Shown here: in pieces, positions 1-9,700 of the stretch
Numbering within the stretch: position 1 is the first letter of the stretch
Layout: every line of letters begins with the position of its first letter
Source: Enhydrobacter aerosaccus
GTDB taxonomy: Bacteria; Pseudomonadota; Alphaproteobacteria; Reyranellales; Reyranellaceae
Reading direction: 5' to 3'
DNA: 64,000 nt
Assembly (NCBI GenBank): GCA_903839865.1
Contig: CAIMEE010000272.1
Coordinates: forward strand, 1 to 64,000
The notes under the pieces: generated by a model
The model's database searches: none
What the model was told of the DNA's origin: nothing
What the model saw: only the letters and a program-made list of their open reading frames with translations
Position numbers and translations under genes: made by a program

Positions 1-80
<80 letters not shown>

Positions 81-162
81 AGATCAAGAGTGGCAGATCG
101 AGCGGGGCGCCGAGGAGGGGGAGTTGGCGCAATTAGCGCTACCCCGCTACCCCCTCGGTCCT

Positions 163-187
163 CCCGTTTTCCCGTTATTTAAACGGG
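163..187 (-). repeat. AT-rich three-arm stem element, copy A, 3' of SDR gene
   Basis: Minus strand CCCGTTTAAATAACGGGAAAACGGG. CCCGTT can pair with AACGGG, and ACGGG recurs as a third arm. 5 nt after the SDR stop codon. Confidence 0.5.
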
Positions 188-192
188 CGGCG

Positions 193-939
193 CTAAGTGG
201 CGCCGCCGCCGTTCACGGCGATCATCTGGCCGTTAATGTAGGCGCCGGCTTCGGAGACGAGCAGGCGTGCGGCGGCTGCGACTTCGACCGGCTTGCCGAA
301 GCGGCCGAGCGGCACGCGCGCGAGCGTTGCGGCGCGGGCTTCGGCCGAGGCATTTTTCTCCTCGACGTCGGGAGCGATCGGGCCGGGCGAGATCGTGTTG
401 GTCGTGATGCCCTTGGGACCGAATTCCATGGCCAGCGCCTTGGACAGGCCCCAGATGCCGTGCTTCGCAACGGACACCGGCGCGCGGCCGGCGTGGCCGT
501 GGATCGCATTCATGCCCGCGAAGTTGACGATGCGGCCCCAGCCCTTCTTCACCATGCCGGGCAGGCAGGCGCGGGAAAGCCAGATCGCGGCGTTCATGTC
601 GACATTGATGACGCGGTCCCAGTCGGCGTCGCTCATCTCGAGGAATGGCTTGTTGGGGCGAAGCGCTGCGTTGTTAAGCAACGCATCGACGGCGCCGAAC
701 GCCTTGATCGCCTCGTCGGCGATGCGCTTGCATTCGGAGGCCTCGCCGACGTCGCCCATGATCACGAGCGTCTTCACGCCGAACTTCGCCGCTTCCTTTG
801 CAACGCCGTCGCAGGCTGCCTTGTCGCTGGAGCCGTTTATGACGACGTTGAAGCCGTCCTCGGCCAGGCCCAGCGCGCAGGCGCGCCCGATGTTCTTGCC
901 GCCGCCGGTGATCAGCGCGGTCTTTCCATTTGCGGCCAT
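193..939 (-). CDS. SDR family oxidoreductase
   Basis: 248 aa; TGGGKNIG Rossmann motif, NNAA, and a C-terminal INGQMIAVNGG typical of classical SDRs. Confidence 0.9.
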   Translation of the reverse strand: MAANGKTALITGGGKNIGRACALGLAEDGFNVVINGSSDKAACDGVAKEAAKFGVKTLVIMGDVGEASECKRIADEAIKAFGAVDALLNNAALRPNKPFLEMSDADWDRVINVDMNAAIWLSRACLPGMVKKGWGRIVNFAGMNAIHGHAGRAPVSVAKHGIWGLSKALAMEFGPKGITTNTISPGPIAPDVEEKNASAEARAATLARVPLGRFGKPVEVAAAARLLVSEAGAYINGQMIAVNGGGAT

Positions 940-2126
940 CAGACGACACCTCCCGCACGCAGTTCCTTGATCTTCTTTGAGCTCATGCCGAGGCTCTTCA
1001 GCACCGCGTTGGTGTGCTGGCCGAGATCGGGCGTGGGCTTGAGTTTCTTGGGCTGCGGCGCGCCCGTCATGTTGATCGGATTGCCGACCACCTTGATCTC
1101 GCCGAGCTTGGGATGCTTCACGCTACGCGCGATGCCGAGATGCTTCACCTGCGGCTCGGCGAAGGTCATGTCGATCGAGTTGATCGGCCCGCACGGCACG
1201 CCCGCCTTGTTGAGCGCGGCGATCCAGTGCGCGGAGGTGTTGGTCCGGGTGACGGCGCTGATGCGCTCGTTCAGCTCCTTGCGGTGCTGCGAGCGCAACG
1301 CGGGCGTCGCGTGATCGGGATGGTCGAGCAACTCGCCGCCGCCCATTGCCTTCGCGAAGCGCGTCCACATGCTCTGGCCGGCGGCCGCGATGTTGATGTA
1401 GCCGTCGCTGGTCTGGAACACGCCGGTCGGGATCGAGGTCGGGTGATCGTTGCCCGCCTGCTTGGGCACCTCGCCCTTCATCAGCCAGCGCGCGGCCTGG
1501 AAGTCGAGCATGAAGATCTGCGCCTCGATCAGCGAAGTGTGGACCCACTGGCCCTTCTTGGTGCGCTCGCGATTGTAGAGGGCGAGCGTGATCGCCTGGG
1601 CGAGCAGAAGGCCCGCCGTCAGGTCGCAAATGGGAATGCCGACCCTCATCGGGCCGCGGCCAGGCTCGCCCGTGATGGACATGAGACCGCCCATGCCCTG
1701 GGCGATCTGGTCGACGCCGGGGCGCGCCGCATCGGGTCCGTCCTGGCCGAAGCCCGCGATCGAGCCGTAGATGATCTTCGGATTCACCTTCTTGACCGAC
1801 TTGTAGTCGACCTTGAGGCGGTACTTCACGTCGGAGCGGTAGTTCTCAACGATGACGTCGGCCTTCTTCGCGAGCTTCATGAAGATGGCGTGGCCTTCCT
1901 TGCTCTTGAGGTTGAGCGTGATCGCCTGCTTGTTCCGATGCAGGTTCTGGAAGTCGAAGCCGTGACGCGCACCGCCCATCGAGTCGGTGGTCGAGCCGGG
2001 CTCGGGCGGCTGCTCTATCTTGATGACCTGCGCGCCCCAATCGGCGAGCTGGCGCACGGCGGTCGGGCCCGCGCGATGCGCGGTGAGGTCGAGAACCTTG
2101 ATGTGGGAGAGGGGAAGCTTGGCCAT
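939..2126 (-). CDS. CaiB/BaiF family CoA transferase
   Basis: LPLSHIKVLDLTAHRAGPTAVRQLADWGAQVIKIEQP and NLHRNKQAITLNLKSKEG are CaiB/BaiF hallmarks. ATG at 2126 is preferred over the upstream ORF start. Confidence 0.92.
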   Translation of the reverse strand: MAKLPLSHIKVLDLTAHRAGPTAVRQLADWGAQVIKIEQPPEPGSTTDSMGGARHGFDFQNLHRNKQAITLNLKSKEGHAIFMKLAKKADVIVENYRSDVKYRLKVDYKSVKKVNPKIIYGSIAGFGQDGPDAARPGVDQIAQGMGGLMSITGEPGRGPMRVGIPICDLTAGLLLAQAITLALYNRERTKKGQWVHTSLIEAQIFMLDFQAARWLMKGEVPKQAGNDHPTSIPTGVFQTSDGYINIAAAGQSMWTRFAKAMGGGELLDHPDHATPALRSQHRKELNERISAVTRTNTSAHWIAALNKAGVPCGPINSIDMTFAEPQVKHLGIARSVKHPKLGEIKVVGNPINMTGAPQPKKLKPTPDLGQHTNAVLKSLGMSSKKIKELRAGGVV

Positions 2127-2143
2127 GGTGTCGTTTCCTCTTT

Positions 2144-2224
2144 GCTGGGGGCGCGCCACTCCAGTGGCGCGATAATTCTTGATGCTGGCAGATGACGCGC
2201 CACTAGAGTGGCGCGCCCCCCAGC
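2144..2224. repeat. BIME/REP-like nested inverted repeat
   Basis: GCTGGGGGCGCGCCACTCCAGTGGCGCG ... CGCGCCACTAGAGTGGCGCGCCCCCCAGC. Each arm is itself palindromic and the arms are inverted copies of each other. Confidence 0.8.
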
Positions 2225-2226
2225 GC

Positions 2227-3015
2227 CTACTTGCCCTTGAACACGGGCTTTCTCTTTTCCATGAAGGCGCGGCGGCCTTCCTTGAAGTCTTCGCTGTCGA
2301 AGCAGGCCACCGTCATGGCGTCGAGCTTCTTGAGGTCGCGCTGCGACTCGGGCTTGGCGATCTCGCGTGCGGCCGCTTTCGCGAGCGCGATGGTGAGCGG
2401 CGCGTTCTGCGAGATCGCGTCGGTCGTCTTGGCCACGAATGCGTCGAGCTCGGCGTCCGGCGCCACGGCATTCACGAGGCCCATCTCGTAGGCCTCCTTC
2501 GAGGAGAACTGCTTGGCGGTGAAGAGGAACTCCATCGCGCGCGGCAGGCCCACGATGCGCGAGAAGCGCTCGATGCGCAGGAAGCCGTAGCCGAGGCCGA
2601 GCTTGGCCGCCGGCACGCCAAAGCGCGCGCCCTCGTTGCAAAAGCGCATGTCGCAGCACGCGGCGAGGTTCATGCCACCGCCGATGCAGTAGCCGGTGAT
2701 CTTGGCGATGGTGGGCTTCGAGAAGTTATACAGGCCTTCGTAGCCTTCCTTGGAGATCGCATCGTAGCGGACCTGGGCCTCGGCGTTGGCCCGTTCGCTC
2801 TCGAACTTGGAGATGTCGGCGCCGGATACGAAAGCCTTGCCGCCGGCGCCGCTTACCACGACGCAGCGCACCTCAGGATCGGCCTCATAGTCCTTCAGGA
2901 GGCCCACGAAACCGTCCCACATGTCGAGCGACACGGCGTTCAGCTTGGTGGGGTTGTTGAACACAATGTGACCGACGGCACCCTCGCGCCTGCCGTAGAT
3001 TTTCTGCTCTTGCAT
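2227..3015 (-). CDS. Enoyl-CoA hydratase/isomerase family protein
   Basis: Crotonase-fold motifs NNPTKLNAVSLDMW, AFVSGADISKF, GYCIGGGMNLAACCDMRF. Confidence 0.92.
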   Translation of the reverse strand: MQEQKIYGRREGAVGHIVFNNPTKLNAVSLDMWDGFVGLLKDYEADPEVRCVVVSGAGGKAFVSGADISKFESERANAEAQVRYDAISKEGYEGLYNFSKPTIAKITGYCIGGGMNLAACCDMRFCNEGARFGVPAAKLGLGYGFLRIERFSRIVGLPRAMEFLFTAKQFSSKEAYEMGLVNAVAPDAELDAFVAKTTDAISQNAPLTIALAKAAAREIAKPESQRDLKKLDAMTVACFDSEDFKEGRRAFMEKRKPVFKGK

Positions 3016-3085
3016 CACCCGGTACCTCCAATTGGCCGGGAATATAGCGCGCGGCCGCTATTTTGAATAAGGTGTAAGCAAGGGA

Positions 3086-4165
3086 GTGGATTTGGCCTCT
3101 GTTGAATTGAAGGCCCTGGGCAAGCGGTTCGGCGCGGCCACAGCGGTCGATGGAGTGTCCTTGCGCATCGAACATGGCCAGTTGGTCTGTTTGTTGGGCC
3201 CGTCGGGTTGCGGCAAGACCACGACGCTGCGGTTGATCGCGGGTTTCATCGAGCCCTCGGCTGGCGAAATCGTGGTTGGCGACAGGGTCCTGTCCTCGCC
3301 CGCGCGGACGGTGCCGCCCGAAGGCCGCAACATGTCGATGATCTTCCAGAGCTATGCGCTTTGGCCGCACATGACCGTGGCCGAGAACGTGGCCTATGGC
3401 CTCAGGATCCGGCGCATGGATGCCGCCACGATCGCGGCCAAGCTCAAGGCCATCCTGTCGACGACCCGTCTCGAGCCGCTGGCCGGGCGCTATCCCGGGG
3501 AATTGTCGGGCGGCCAGCAACAGCGTGTGTCGCTCGCCCGTGCCCTGGTGGTCGAGCCGGAGACCTTGCTGCTCGACGAGCCGCTCTCGAATCTCGATGC
3601 CAACCTGCGCGAGGAAATGCGGTTCGAAATCCGCCGCCTGCACGATCGGTATCGATACACGACGGTCTATGTGACTCACGATCAGTCCGAGGCAATGACC
3701 ACCGCCGATCTGATCGCGGTCATGAACAAGGGCCGGATCGAGCAGCTCGGCACGCCGAAGGAGATCTACGAGCATCCCGTCTCGGCCTTCGTCGCGCGAT
3801 TCATCGGCGGCAGCAATATCCTCGAGGGCAAGGCCCTGGATGCTGAGCGGGTCTCGATCGGCGGTACGGCGCTGCGTACGACGGGACGGCCACTCAAGCC
3901 GGGGGAGACGGTTGCGGTTTCAGTCCGCCAACACGATGTCGGTCTGCACACCGCGGCACCGGCCGGCAGCGACAATGTGCTTCATGCGACCGTCGCCCGT
4001 CAGGTCTTCCTGGGCGGCTATCGCGACTATACCGTCGTGCTCGACGACAAGACGGAAATGCGGGCAACGGTTTCGGCCGACAACGACATCCCCCCGGGCC
4101 GGGACGTGTGGCTCAGCCTGCCGGCCGCAAAGTGCCGGGCTCTGATGGAGGGAAACACACCATGA
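3086..4165 (+). CDS. ABC transporter ATP-binding protein (Fe3+/spermidine-type)
   Basis: Walker A GPSGCGKTT, signature LSGGQQQR, Walker B LLLDEPLSNLD, TOBE-like C-terminus. GTG start. Confidence 0.93.
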   Translation: MDLASVELKALGKRFGAATAVDGVSLRIEHGQLVCLLGPSGCGKTTTLRLIAGFIEPSAGEIVVGDRVLSSPARTVPPEGRNMSMIFQSYALWPHMTVAENVAYGLRIRRMDAATIAAKLKAILSTTRLEPLAGRYPGELSGGQQQRVSLARALVVEPETLLLDEPLSNLDANLREEMRFEIRRLHDRYRYTTVYVTHDQSEAMTTADLIAVMNKGRIEQLGTPKEIYEHPVSAFVARFIGGSNILEGKALDAERVSIGGTALRTTGRPLKPGETVAVSVRQHDVGLHTAAPAGSDNVLHATVARQVFLGGYRDYTVVLDDKTEMRATVSADNDIPPGRDVWLSLPAAKCRALMEGNTP

Positions 4166-5229
4166 CCATTAAGATCACGCGGCGGCGCGTGCTGGCGACA
4201 ACCGCTGCGACGACGCTGGCGACGACCGGTCCCTTCTTTACCTCGGCCCAGGCTGCGCCCCCGGCGGAGAAAATCACGCCGGAGCTGATCGCCGCCGCCA
4301 AGAAGGAAGGCAAGGTCACCTGGTACACCTCGATCGACCTCGTGCTCGGCGAGAAGGTCGGCAAGGCGTTCGAGGCGAAATTCCCCGGAGTGTCGATGAA
4401 GCTCGAGAGATCCGGGGCGGAGCGCAACTTCCAGCGCATCGGCCAGGAGTATGCGTCGAAGATCTACAATTGCGATGTCGTGAACAGCTCCGATGCCGCC
4501 CATCTCATCGTCTGGAAGCGGCAGAAAATCCTCGCCCCCTATGTGCCGGAAGACGTGGCGCGGGATTTTCCCGACGGCGAAAAGGATCCGGACGGCATGT
4601 TCGCCTCCTGGCGGGTCACCCTCTGTCCGATGGGCTACAACACCAAGCTGGTGAAGGCCGAAGATGCCCCGAAGTCCTATGCGGACCTGCTCGATCCGAA
4701 GTGGGTCGGCAAGCTCGTGAAGGCGCATCCGGGCTACAGCGGCACGATCATGACCTCGACGCAGCAGTGTAGCCGGGATCTCGGCTGGCCGTTCTTCGAG
4801 AAACTCTCGAAGCAGAAGGTCATGCAGGTCCAGTCGGCGACCGAGCCGCCGAAGAAAGTCATCCTGGGCGAACGCCAGGTCATGGTGGACGGTGGCGAGT
4901 ACGTGGTGCTCGAAGCCAAGTCGCGTGGCGAGCCGATCGAGGTGATCTATCCCACTGAGGGTACGCCATTGATCACCGGACCCTCGGCCATCATGGCGAG
5001 CGCCCCTAATCCCAATGCGGCCCGGCTGTTCTACGCATGGTCGATGACGGCCGAAGCGCAGCAGCTCAACATCGACGTCGCCGGACTTCGTTCCGCCCAT
5101 TCGAAGACCGTCGACAAGCCGGGCGTCCGCAAGTTCGCGGACATCAAGATGATGAAGGAAGAAGCAAGCGTCGTCGCCGACAGGGCAGACGAAATCAAGG
5201 CGCAGTACGTCAAGTACTTCAAGGTCTAG
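4162..5229 (+). CDS. Extracellular solute-binding protein (Fe3+-type family), Tat-like signal
   Basis: N-terminus MTIKITRRRVLATTAATT; bacterial type 1 SBP sequence; follows the ATPase and precedes the permease. Confidence 0.88.
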   Translation: MTIKITRRRVLATTAATTLATTGPFFTSAQAAPPAEKITPELIAAAKKEGKVTWYTSIDLVLGEKVGKAFEAKFPGVSMKLERSGAERNFQRIGQEYASKIYNCDVVNSSDAAHLIVWKRQKILAPYVPEDVARDFPDGEKDPDGMFASWRVTLCPMGYNTKLVKAEDAPKSYADLLDPKWVGKLVKAHPGYSGTIMTSTQQCSRDLGWPFFEKLSKQKVMQVQSATEPPKKVILGERQVMVDGGEYVVLEAKSRGEPIEVIYPTEGTPLITGPSAIMASAPNPNAARLFYAWSMTAEAQQLNIDVAGLRSAHSKTVDKPGVRKFADIKMMKEEASVVADRADEIKAQYVKYFKV

Positions 5230-5231
5230 CC

Positions 5232-6272
5232 ATGCGCCGTAGAACCTTCGTCCAGGCCGCAGTGCTCCTTCCTCTCGGCGCGCACGTCGTGACCGCGATG
5301 CCGGCGGCCGAGCCGATCACCCCGGCTCTCGTCGAGGCGGCGAAGAAGGAAGGCAAGGTCAGCTACTACAACGCAATGGATCTCTCGGTCGTCGAGCCGA
5401 TGGCCAAGGCCTTCGAGACGAAGTTTCCCGGCATCAAGGTTGCCGTCGAACGGTCGGGTGCGGAGCGCGTGTTCAGCCGCATCGCGCAGGAGATGGCCAG
5501 CAAGATCTACCGCGCCGACGTGGTGAACAGCTCCGACGCGGCGCACTTCATTGCGTGGAAGAAGGAAGGGTGGCTGGCACCGTTCGTGTCGGAGGACGTG
5601 GCCAAGGATGTGCCGTCCAACATGGTCGATCCCGATGGCCTGTACTGCACGCAGCGCATTCATCTCAGCGCGATGGCCTACAACACCAAGCTCCTGGCGC
5701 CGGCCGACGCGCCAAAGGGCTACATGGACCTGCTGGATCCGAAGTACAGCGGCAAGATGGTGAAGGCACATCCCGGCTATTCGGGCACCATCATGACGGC
5801 CACGCAGCAGATCTCGCGCGAACTGGGCTGGTCGTACTTCGAGAAGCTGTCGAAGCAGAAGGTGCTGCAGGTCCAGTCCGCGACCGAACCGCCAAAGCGC
5901 ATCGAGGCCGGAGAGCGCGCCATCGCTGTCGAGGGCAGCGACTACCTTTTCTGGATGGCGAAGGAACGTGGCCAGCCGATCGAGGTCGTGCTGCCGGTCG
6001 AGGGCACGCCGCAGGTCAGTAATCCGATGGGCATCTTCAAGAGCACGCAAAACCCCAACGCGGCCAAGCTGCTCGTGAGCTGGATCATGTCGCCCGAGGG
6101 ACAGCAGTTCATTGTCGACCTCAGCGGACAATATCCGGCGAATAAGCAGGTGAAGCAGAAACAGGGTAGGCCCACGCTTTCTTCCATCAAGCTCTTCCGC
6201 GAGGAGCCCGCCGTGGTCGCCGAGACGGCAGACCAGATCAAGGCGCAGTACGCGAAGTACTTCAAGGTATGA
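5232..6272 (+). CDS. Extracellular solute-binding protein, tandem paralogue of the preceding gene
   Basis: N-terminus MRRRTFVQAAVLLPLG; shares KAFE.KFPG, SGAER, VKAHPGYSGTIM, FEKLSKQKV.QVQSATEPPK with the upstream SBP. Confidence 0.9.
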   Translation: MRRRTFVQAAVLLPLGAHVVTAMPAAEPITPALVEAAKKEGKVSYYNAMDLSVVEPMAKAFETKFPGIKVAVERSGAERVFSRIAQEMASKIYRADVVNSSDAAHFIAWKKEGWLAPFVSEDVAKDVPSNMVDPDGLYCTQRIHLSAMAYNTKLLAPADAPKGYMDLLDPKYSGKMVKAHPGYSGTIMTATQQISRELGWSYFEKLSKQKVLQVQSATEPPKRIEAGERAIAVEGSDYLFWMAKERGQPIEVVLPVEGTPQVSNPMGIFKSTQNPNAAKLLVSWIMSPEGQQFIVDLSGQYPANKQVKQKQGRPTLSSIKLFREEPAVVAETADQIKAQYAKYFKV

Positions 6273-7963
6273 CGCTGCCTCGCATCGACCTCTCGCGGCC
6301 GATGATCGTGGCAGTCGTGGCGATCCTCGCGGTGATGATCGTGCTGCCCGTGGGATGGCTGGTCGTCTATGCCTTCTCCGACAAGGCCGGTAATCCGACG
6401 TTCGCGAACTTCGTCACGCTGTTCACCGATCCCAGCTTCGAAGACCCGCTGATCACGACGCTGATCATCGCCTTTTCCACGAGTGCGATCTGCTGCGCGG
6501 TGGCCGCGCCGCTCGGCTGGCTCGTGGCGCGCACCGACATGCCGCTGGCGCGCACGTTCCGTGTGCTGGTGATGGCATCGCTGGTGACGCCGCCCTTCGT
6601 GGGCGCGATCGCCTGGGAGATGCTGGCCGCACCCAACTCGGGCCTACTGAACCAGATCTGGCGCACGATCACCGGCGCGCCGGCCGACGAGGCGCTGTTC
6701 GACATCTACACGCTGACCGGGCTGATCTTCACTATCGTCTGCTACACCTTTCCTTACGTCTTCATTCTCGTCGCCAATGCGCTCGACCGCATGCCGGGTG
6801 AGCTGGAGGATGCTTCTTCCATGTTGGGCGCCGGAACCTGGGCAACCGCGCGCCGGATCACGATTCCCCTCGCGCTGCCGACCTTGCTGGCTGGCGCATT
6901 GATCGCCTTCCTGCAGGCCCTGAACATCTTCGGCTCGCCCGCGATCCTGGCGATTCCCGCGGGCTTTCATACGCTCACCACCAAGATCTGGAGCCTGTTC
7001 GAGTTTCCCCCGAAACCCGAACTCGCCGCCGCCACGGCTCTGCCGCTGCTTGTGCTCACGGTCGCTCTGCTGCGCGCACAGTCCCTGGTGCTGGGGCGCC
7101 GCAGCTATGCCGTGCTCGGCGGCAAGTACGGCGCACCGCGGCTCATCCGCCTCGGTGCGTTGCGCATTCCGGCAGCGCTGCTGGCGATGGCGCTTCTGTC
7201 CCTGCCGCTGTTCCTGCCGTACGCGGCGCTCTTCAATACAGCCTTCTCGCCGATTTCGTCGGAGTTCGTGACGCCGGCGACATTCACGCTGCGCAATGTG
7301 TTCTTCACCTTCGGCCAACTTTCCTCGACGATGCCGGCGCTGGTGAATACGCTCGAACTCGCAACCCTGTCGGCGACCGTCTGCGGCCTTCTCGCGCTGC
7401 TGGTCTCCTACATCGTCGCGCGCCGGGCTGTGCGGGGCTGGCCGGTGCTGAATTTTCTGGCGACCGCGCCACTGGCCATTCCCGGCATCGTTCTCGGTGT
7501 GGGCCTGTTCCTCGCCTATACGCGGCCGCCGCTCACGCTTTACGGGACGATCTGGATCCTGCTGATCGCCTTCGTGACGATCGAGCTGCCGGCGGCATAT
7601 CAACAGTTCCGCTCGGCCTTCCATGCCGTTCATCCCGAACTCGAGGAGGCGGGCCGCATGCTGGGCGCGACGCGGGTGCGGACCCTGTGGAACATCACGG
7701 GGCCGTTGTTGCGCGCATCCATCGTCGCGACCTGGTGCTTCGTGTTCGTGGGCGTGATCCGGGAGCTCTCCGCCGCGGTCATTCTGTTTACGTCCGAGAC
7801 CAAGGTCGTGGCCGTGCTGATCTTCGATCTCAAGGAGAGCGGGGATGTCGGCGCCATCGCGGTACTCAGCCTGACGATCGTCGTGATCACGGCGATCGTG
7901 CTTGCGCTCGCCAATCGCCTCGGCAGCGGCCGGGAGCCGGTGCGCTTGCGCACGCTCGCCTGA
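6269..7963 (+). CDS. ABC transporter permease, two fused membrane domains (FbpB-like)
   Basis: 564 aa hydrophobic protein with two EAA-type loops (ELEDASSMLGAGTWATARRITIPLALP; ELEEAGRMLGATRVRTLWNITGPLL). Confidence 0.9.
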   Translation: MTLPRIDLSRPMIVAVVAILAVMIVLPVGWLVVYAFSDKAGNPTFANFVTLFTDPSFEDPLITTLIIAFSTSAICCAVAAPLGWLVARTDMPLARTFRVLVMASLVTPPFVGAIAWEMLAAPNSGLLNQIWRTITGAPADEALFDIYTLTGLIFTIVCYTFPYVFILVANALDRMPGELEDASSMLGAGTWATARRITIPLALPTLLAGALIAFLQALNIFGSPAILAIPAGFHTLTTKIWSLFEFPPKPELAAATALPLLVLTVALLRAQSLVLGRRSYAVLGGKYGAPRLIRLGALRIPAALLAMALLSLPLFLPYAALFNTAFSPISSEFVTPATFTLRNVFFTFGQLSSTMPALVNTLELATLSATVCGLLALLVSYIVARRAVRGWPVLNFLATAPLAIPGIVLGVGLFLAYTRPPLTLYGTIWILLIAFVTIELPAAYQQFRSAFHAVHPELEEAGRMLGATRVRTLWNITGPLLRASIVATWCFVFVGVIRELSAAVILFTSETKVVAVLIFDLKESGDVGAIAVLSLTIVVITAIVLALANRLGSGREPVRLRTLA

Positions 7964-7970
7964 CAGCTCC

Positions 7971-8657
7971 ATGGCGTGGAACGACGCCGGCATCGCAGCG
8001 TCCCTCCGGGTCGCGTGGGACTACATGCGGCTGGTTCATCCGCCGCAGCCGGCCGACGCGATCCTTGTCCTGGGCAGCTTCGATCCGCACGCCGCGGTCC
8101 ACGCCGCGTCGCTCTGGAAGGCGGGCCTCGCTCCCGTCATCATCATGTCGGGCGGCATCGCCCATCGCGGCGGCGTGCTCGACACGGGCTGGGATCGCAG
8201 CGAGGCGAGGGTCTTTGCCGATGTCGCCATCGGCGAAGGTGTGCCGCAGGAAGCGATCCTGCTCGAAGAGCGCGCCCAGAATACCGGCGACAATTTCGTC
8301 TTCGGCGTGGCGATCGCGGAACAGGCGAACATCCAGCCCAACAGGCTGCTGGTCGTCGCCAAGCCGTACATGACACGACGCGGCTTCGCGACGGGGCGCA
8401 AGCTCAAGCCCGAAGTCGAGTTGTTGATGCAGTGTGAACGGACGGACGTCGCCGGCTACTTTGCGCGTGAGCCAGATCCCGAGCGCACGATGCTGGCACT
8501 GGTGGGCGACCTGCATCGCATCATCGTCTATCCGCGTCTTGGCTTCCAGATCGCGCAGGACGTGCCGCCGGAGGTGATCGATGCGCTCGGCCGTCTCGTC
8601 GCCGCAGGGTACGGCGCCCGCCTGGTGCAGGGCCACGAGGTAGCGCCGCCGCGTTAG
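7971..8657 (+). CDS. YdcF family (DUF218) protein
   Basis: ADAILVLGSF, IIMSGGIAHRGG, AILLEERAQNTGDNFVFG motifs of the YdcF/SanA family. Confidence 0.8.
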   Translation: MAWNDAGIAASLRVAWDYMRLVHPPQPADAILVLGSFDPHAAVHAASLWKAGLAPVIIMSGGIAHRGGVLDTGWDRSEARVFADVAIGEGVPQEAILLEERAQNTGDNFVFGVAIAEQANIQPNRLLVVAKPYMTRRGFATGRKLKPEVELLMQCERTDVAGYFAREPDPERTMLALVGDLHRIIVYPRLGFQIAQDVPPEVIDALGRLVAAGYGARLVQGHEVAPPR

Positions 8658-9625
8658 TCGACGATGGCCACTTCCTCGAAGCCGACGGGGCGCGCGAGCA
8701 GCCCGAGGGTCGTCAGGATCTTGAGCGTATCTTCCCACCCAACACGAGTCTGGAGGCCGATCTGCAGGCTGCCGAGCTGTCGGCCGACGGTGAGCAGGCT
8801 CTGATCGACGTAGCGGGGCGCGACATCGGGGAACAGCCGCTTGAAGATCGTCGCCGCCTCGCGCGGCTTGTCCCGGACCACGCCGAAGCCTTCCTGCAGG
8901 GCTTCGACGATCTTGCGCGCGACGGCCTTGCGGCCGGGCGCCGCCCAGGCGTCGTCGTTCACGATCAGGTTGAGGCTGTAAAGGCGGACGCCGAAGTCCG
9001 CGAGTCTCATGATCGATATCTTCTGGCCGCTGGCGATTGTTTCCGCCGGGGTGATTTCCTCGTAGTCGATCAGGGCGTCGACCTTGCGCTCGAGCAACGC
9101 CTTGGCGCTCCAGTCGACATCGACCTCCGTGATACGTGCGCGGTCGAGCCGGTTCGCGACGAGCAGCGCGCGATATTCGTCGATCGTTACGCTGCCCGGC
9201 ACCAGTCCAATCTTCTTGCCGTAGAGATCGCGCGGAGCGTCGATATGGTCCTCGACGCGGGCGTAGATCACGGTCGGCGTGCGGCGATAGTAGACCGCGA
9301 GACTGCGGACGGCCTGGCCCTTTGCGCGGCCGATCGCGGTCGCGGCGCCACTCGAAGAGCCGATCCAGTAGTTGTTGCCCTTGCCGATCAGTTCTGCGGC
9401 GGCCGTCGCGCCATGCCCTTCGACAAGGCGAACGTCGACGCCGCGTTTGCGGAAAGCGCCGATCTCGCGCGCGATGTAGAAGCCGGCGTAGGTTGGCGCT
9501 GCTTTCCAATCGAGCAGCAAGTCGACGTTCTCGAGCGACTGTGCGCGGCCGAGACCGGGAGCCAACGCGGGCGCTGCGATACCGGATCGCAGAAACGTCC
9601 GCCGCCCAAGGGAAAGTCCGCTCAT
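8654..9625 (-). CDS. ABC transporter substrate-binding protein (NMT1/THI5-like)
   Basis: Twin-arginine-like N-terminus LGRRTFLRSGIAAPALAPG; VDLLLDWKAAPTYAGFYIAREIGAFRKRGVDVRLVEG is typical of NMT1-like SBPs. Confidence 0.87.
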   Translation of the reverse strand: MSGLSLGRRTFLRSGIAAPALAPGLGRAQSLENVDLLLDWKAAPTYAGFYIAREIGAFRKRGVDVRLVEGHGATAAAELIGKGNNYWIGSSSGAATAIGRAKGQAVRSLAVYYRRTPTVIYARVEDHIDAPRDLYGKKIGLVPGSVTIDEYRALLVANRLDRARITEVDVDWSAKALLERKVDALIDYEEITPAETIASGQKISIMRLADFGVRLYSLNLIVNDDAWAAPGRKAVARKIVEALQEGFGVVRDKPREAATIFKRLFPDVAPRYVDQSLLTVGRQLGSLQIGLQTRVGWEDTLKILTTLGLLARPVGFEEVAIVD

Positions 9626-9700
9626 TCCGCCACTCTGCTCCGCCGCGCCTTTAGCCGGACTGCCGGTGACTCCGGCAGCCGCCCACAATACGATGGCCGT

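Noticed and set aside
3044-3061. ATAGCG-CGCGGC-CGCTAT palindrome between the divergent enoyl-CoA hydratase and ABC genes
   Set aside because: A 6-bp stem in GC-rich DNA is too short to separate from chance without conservation data.
9660-9678. CTGCCGG-TGACT-CCGGCAG hairpin between the divergent SBP and Sel1 genes
   Set aside because: 7-bp GC-rich stem, common by chance; no supporting promoter or SD overlap.
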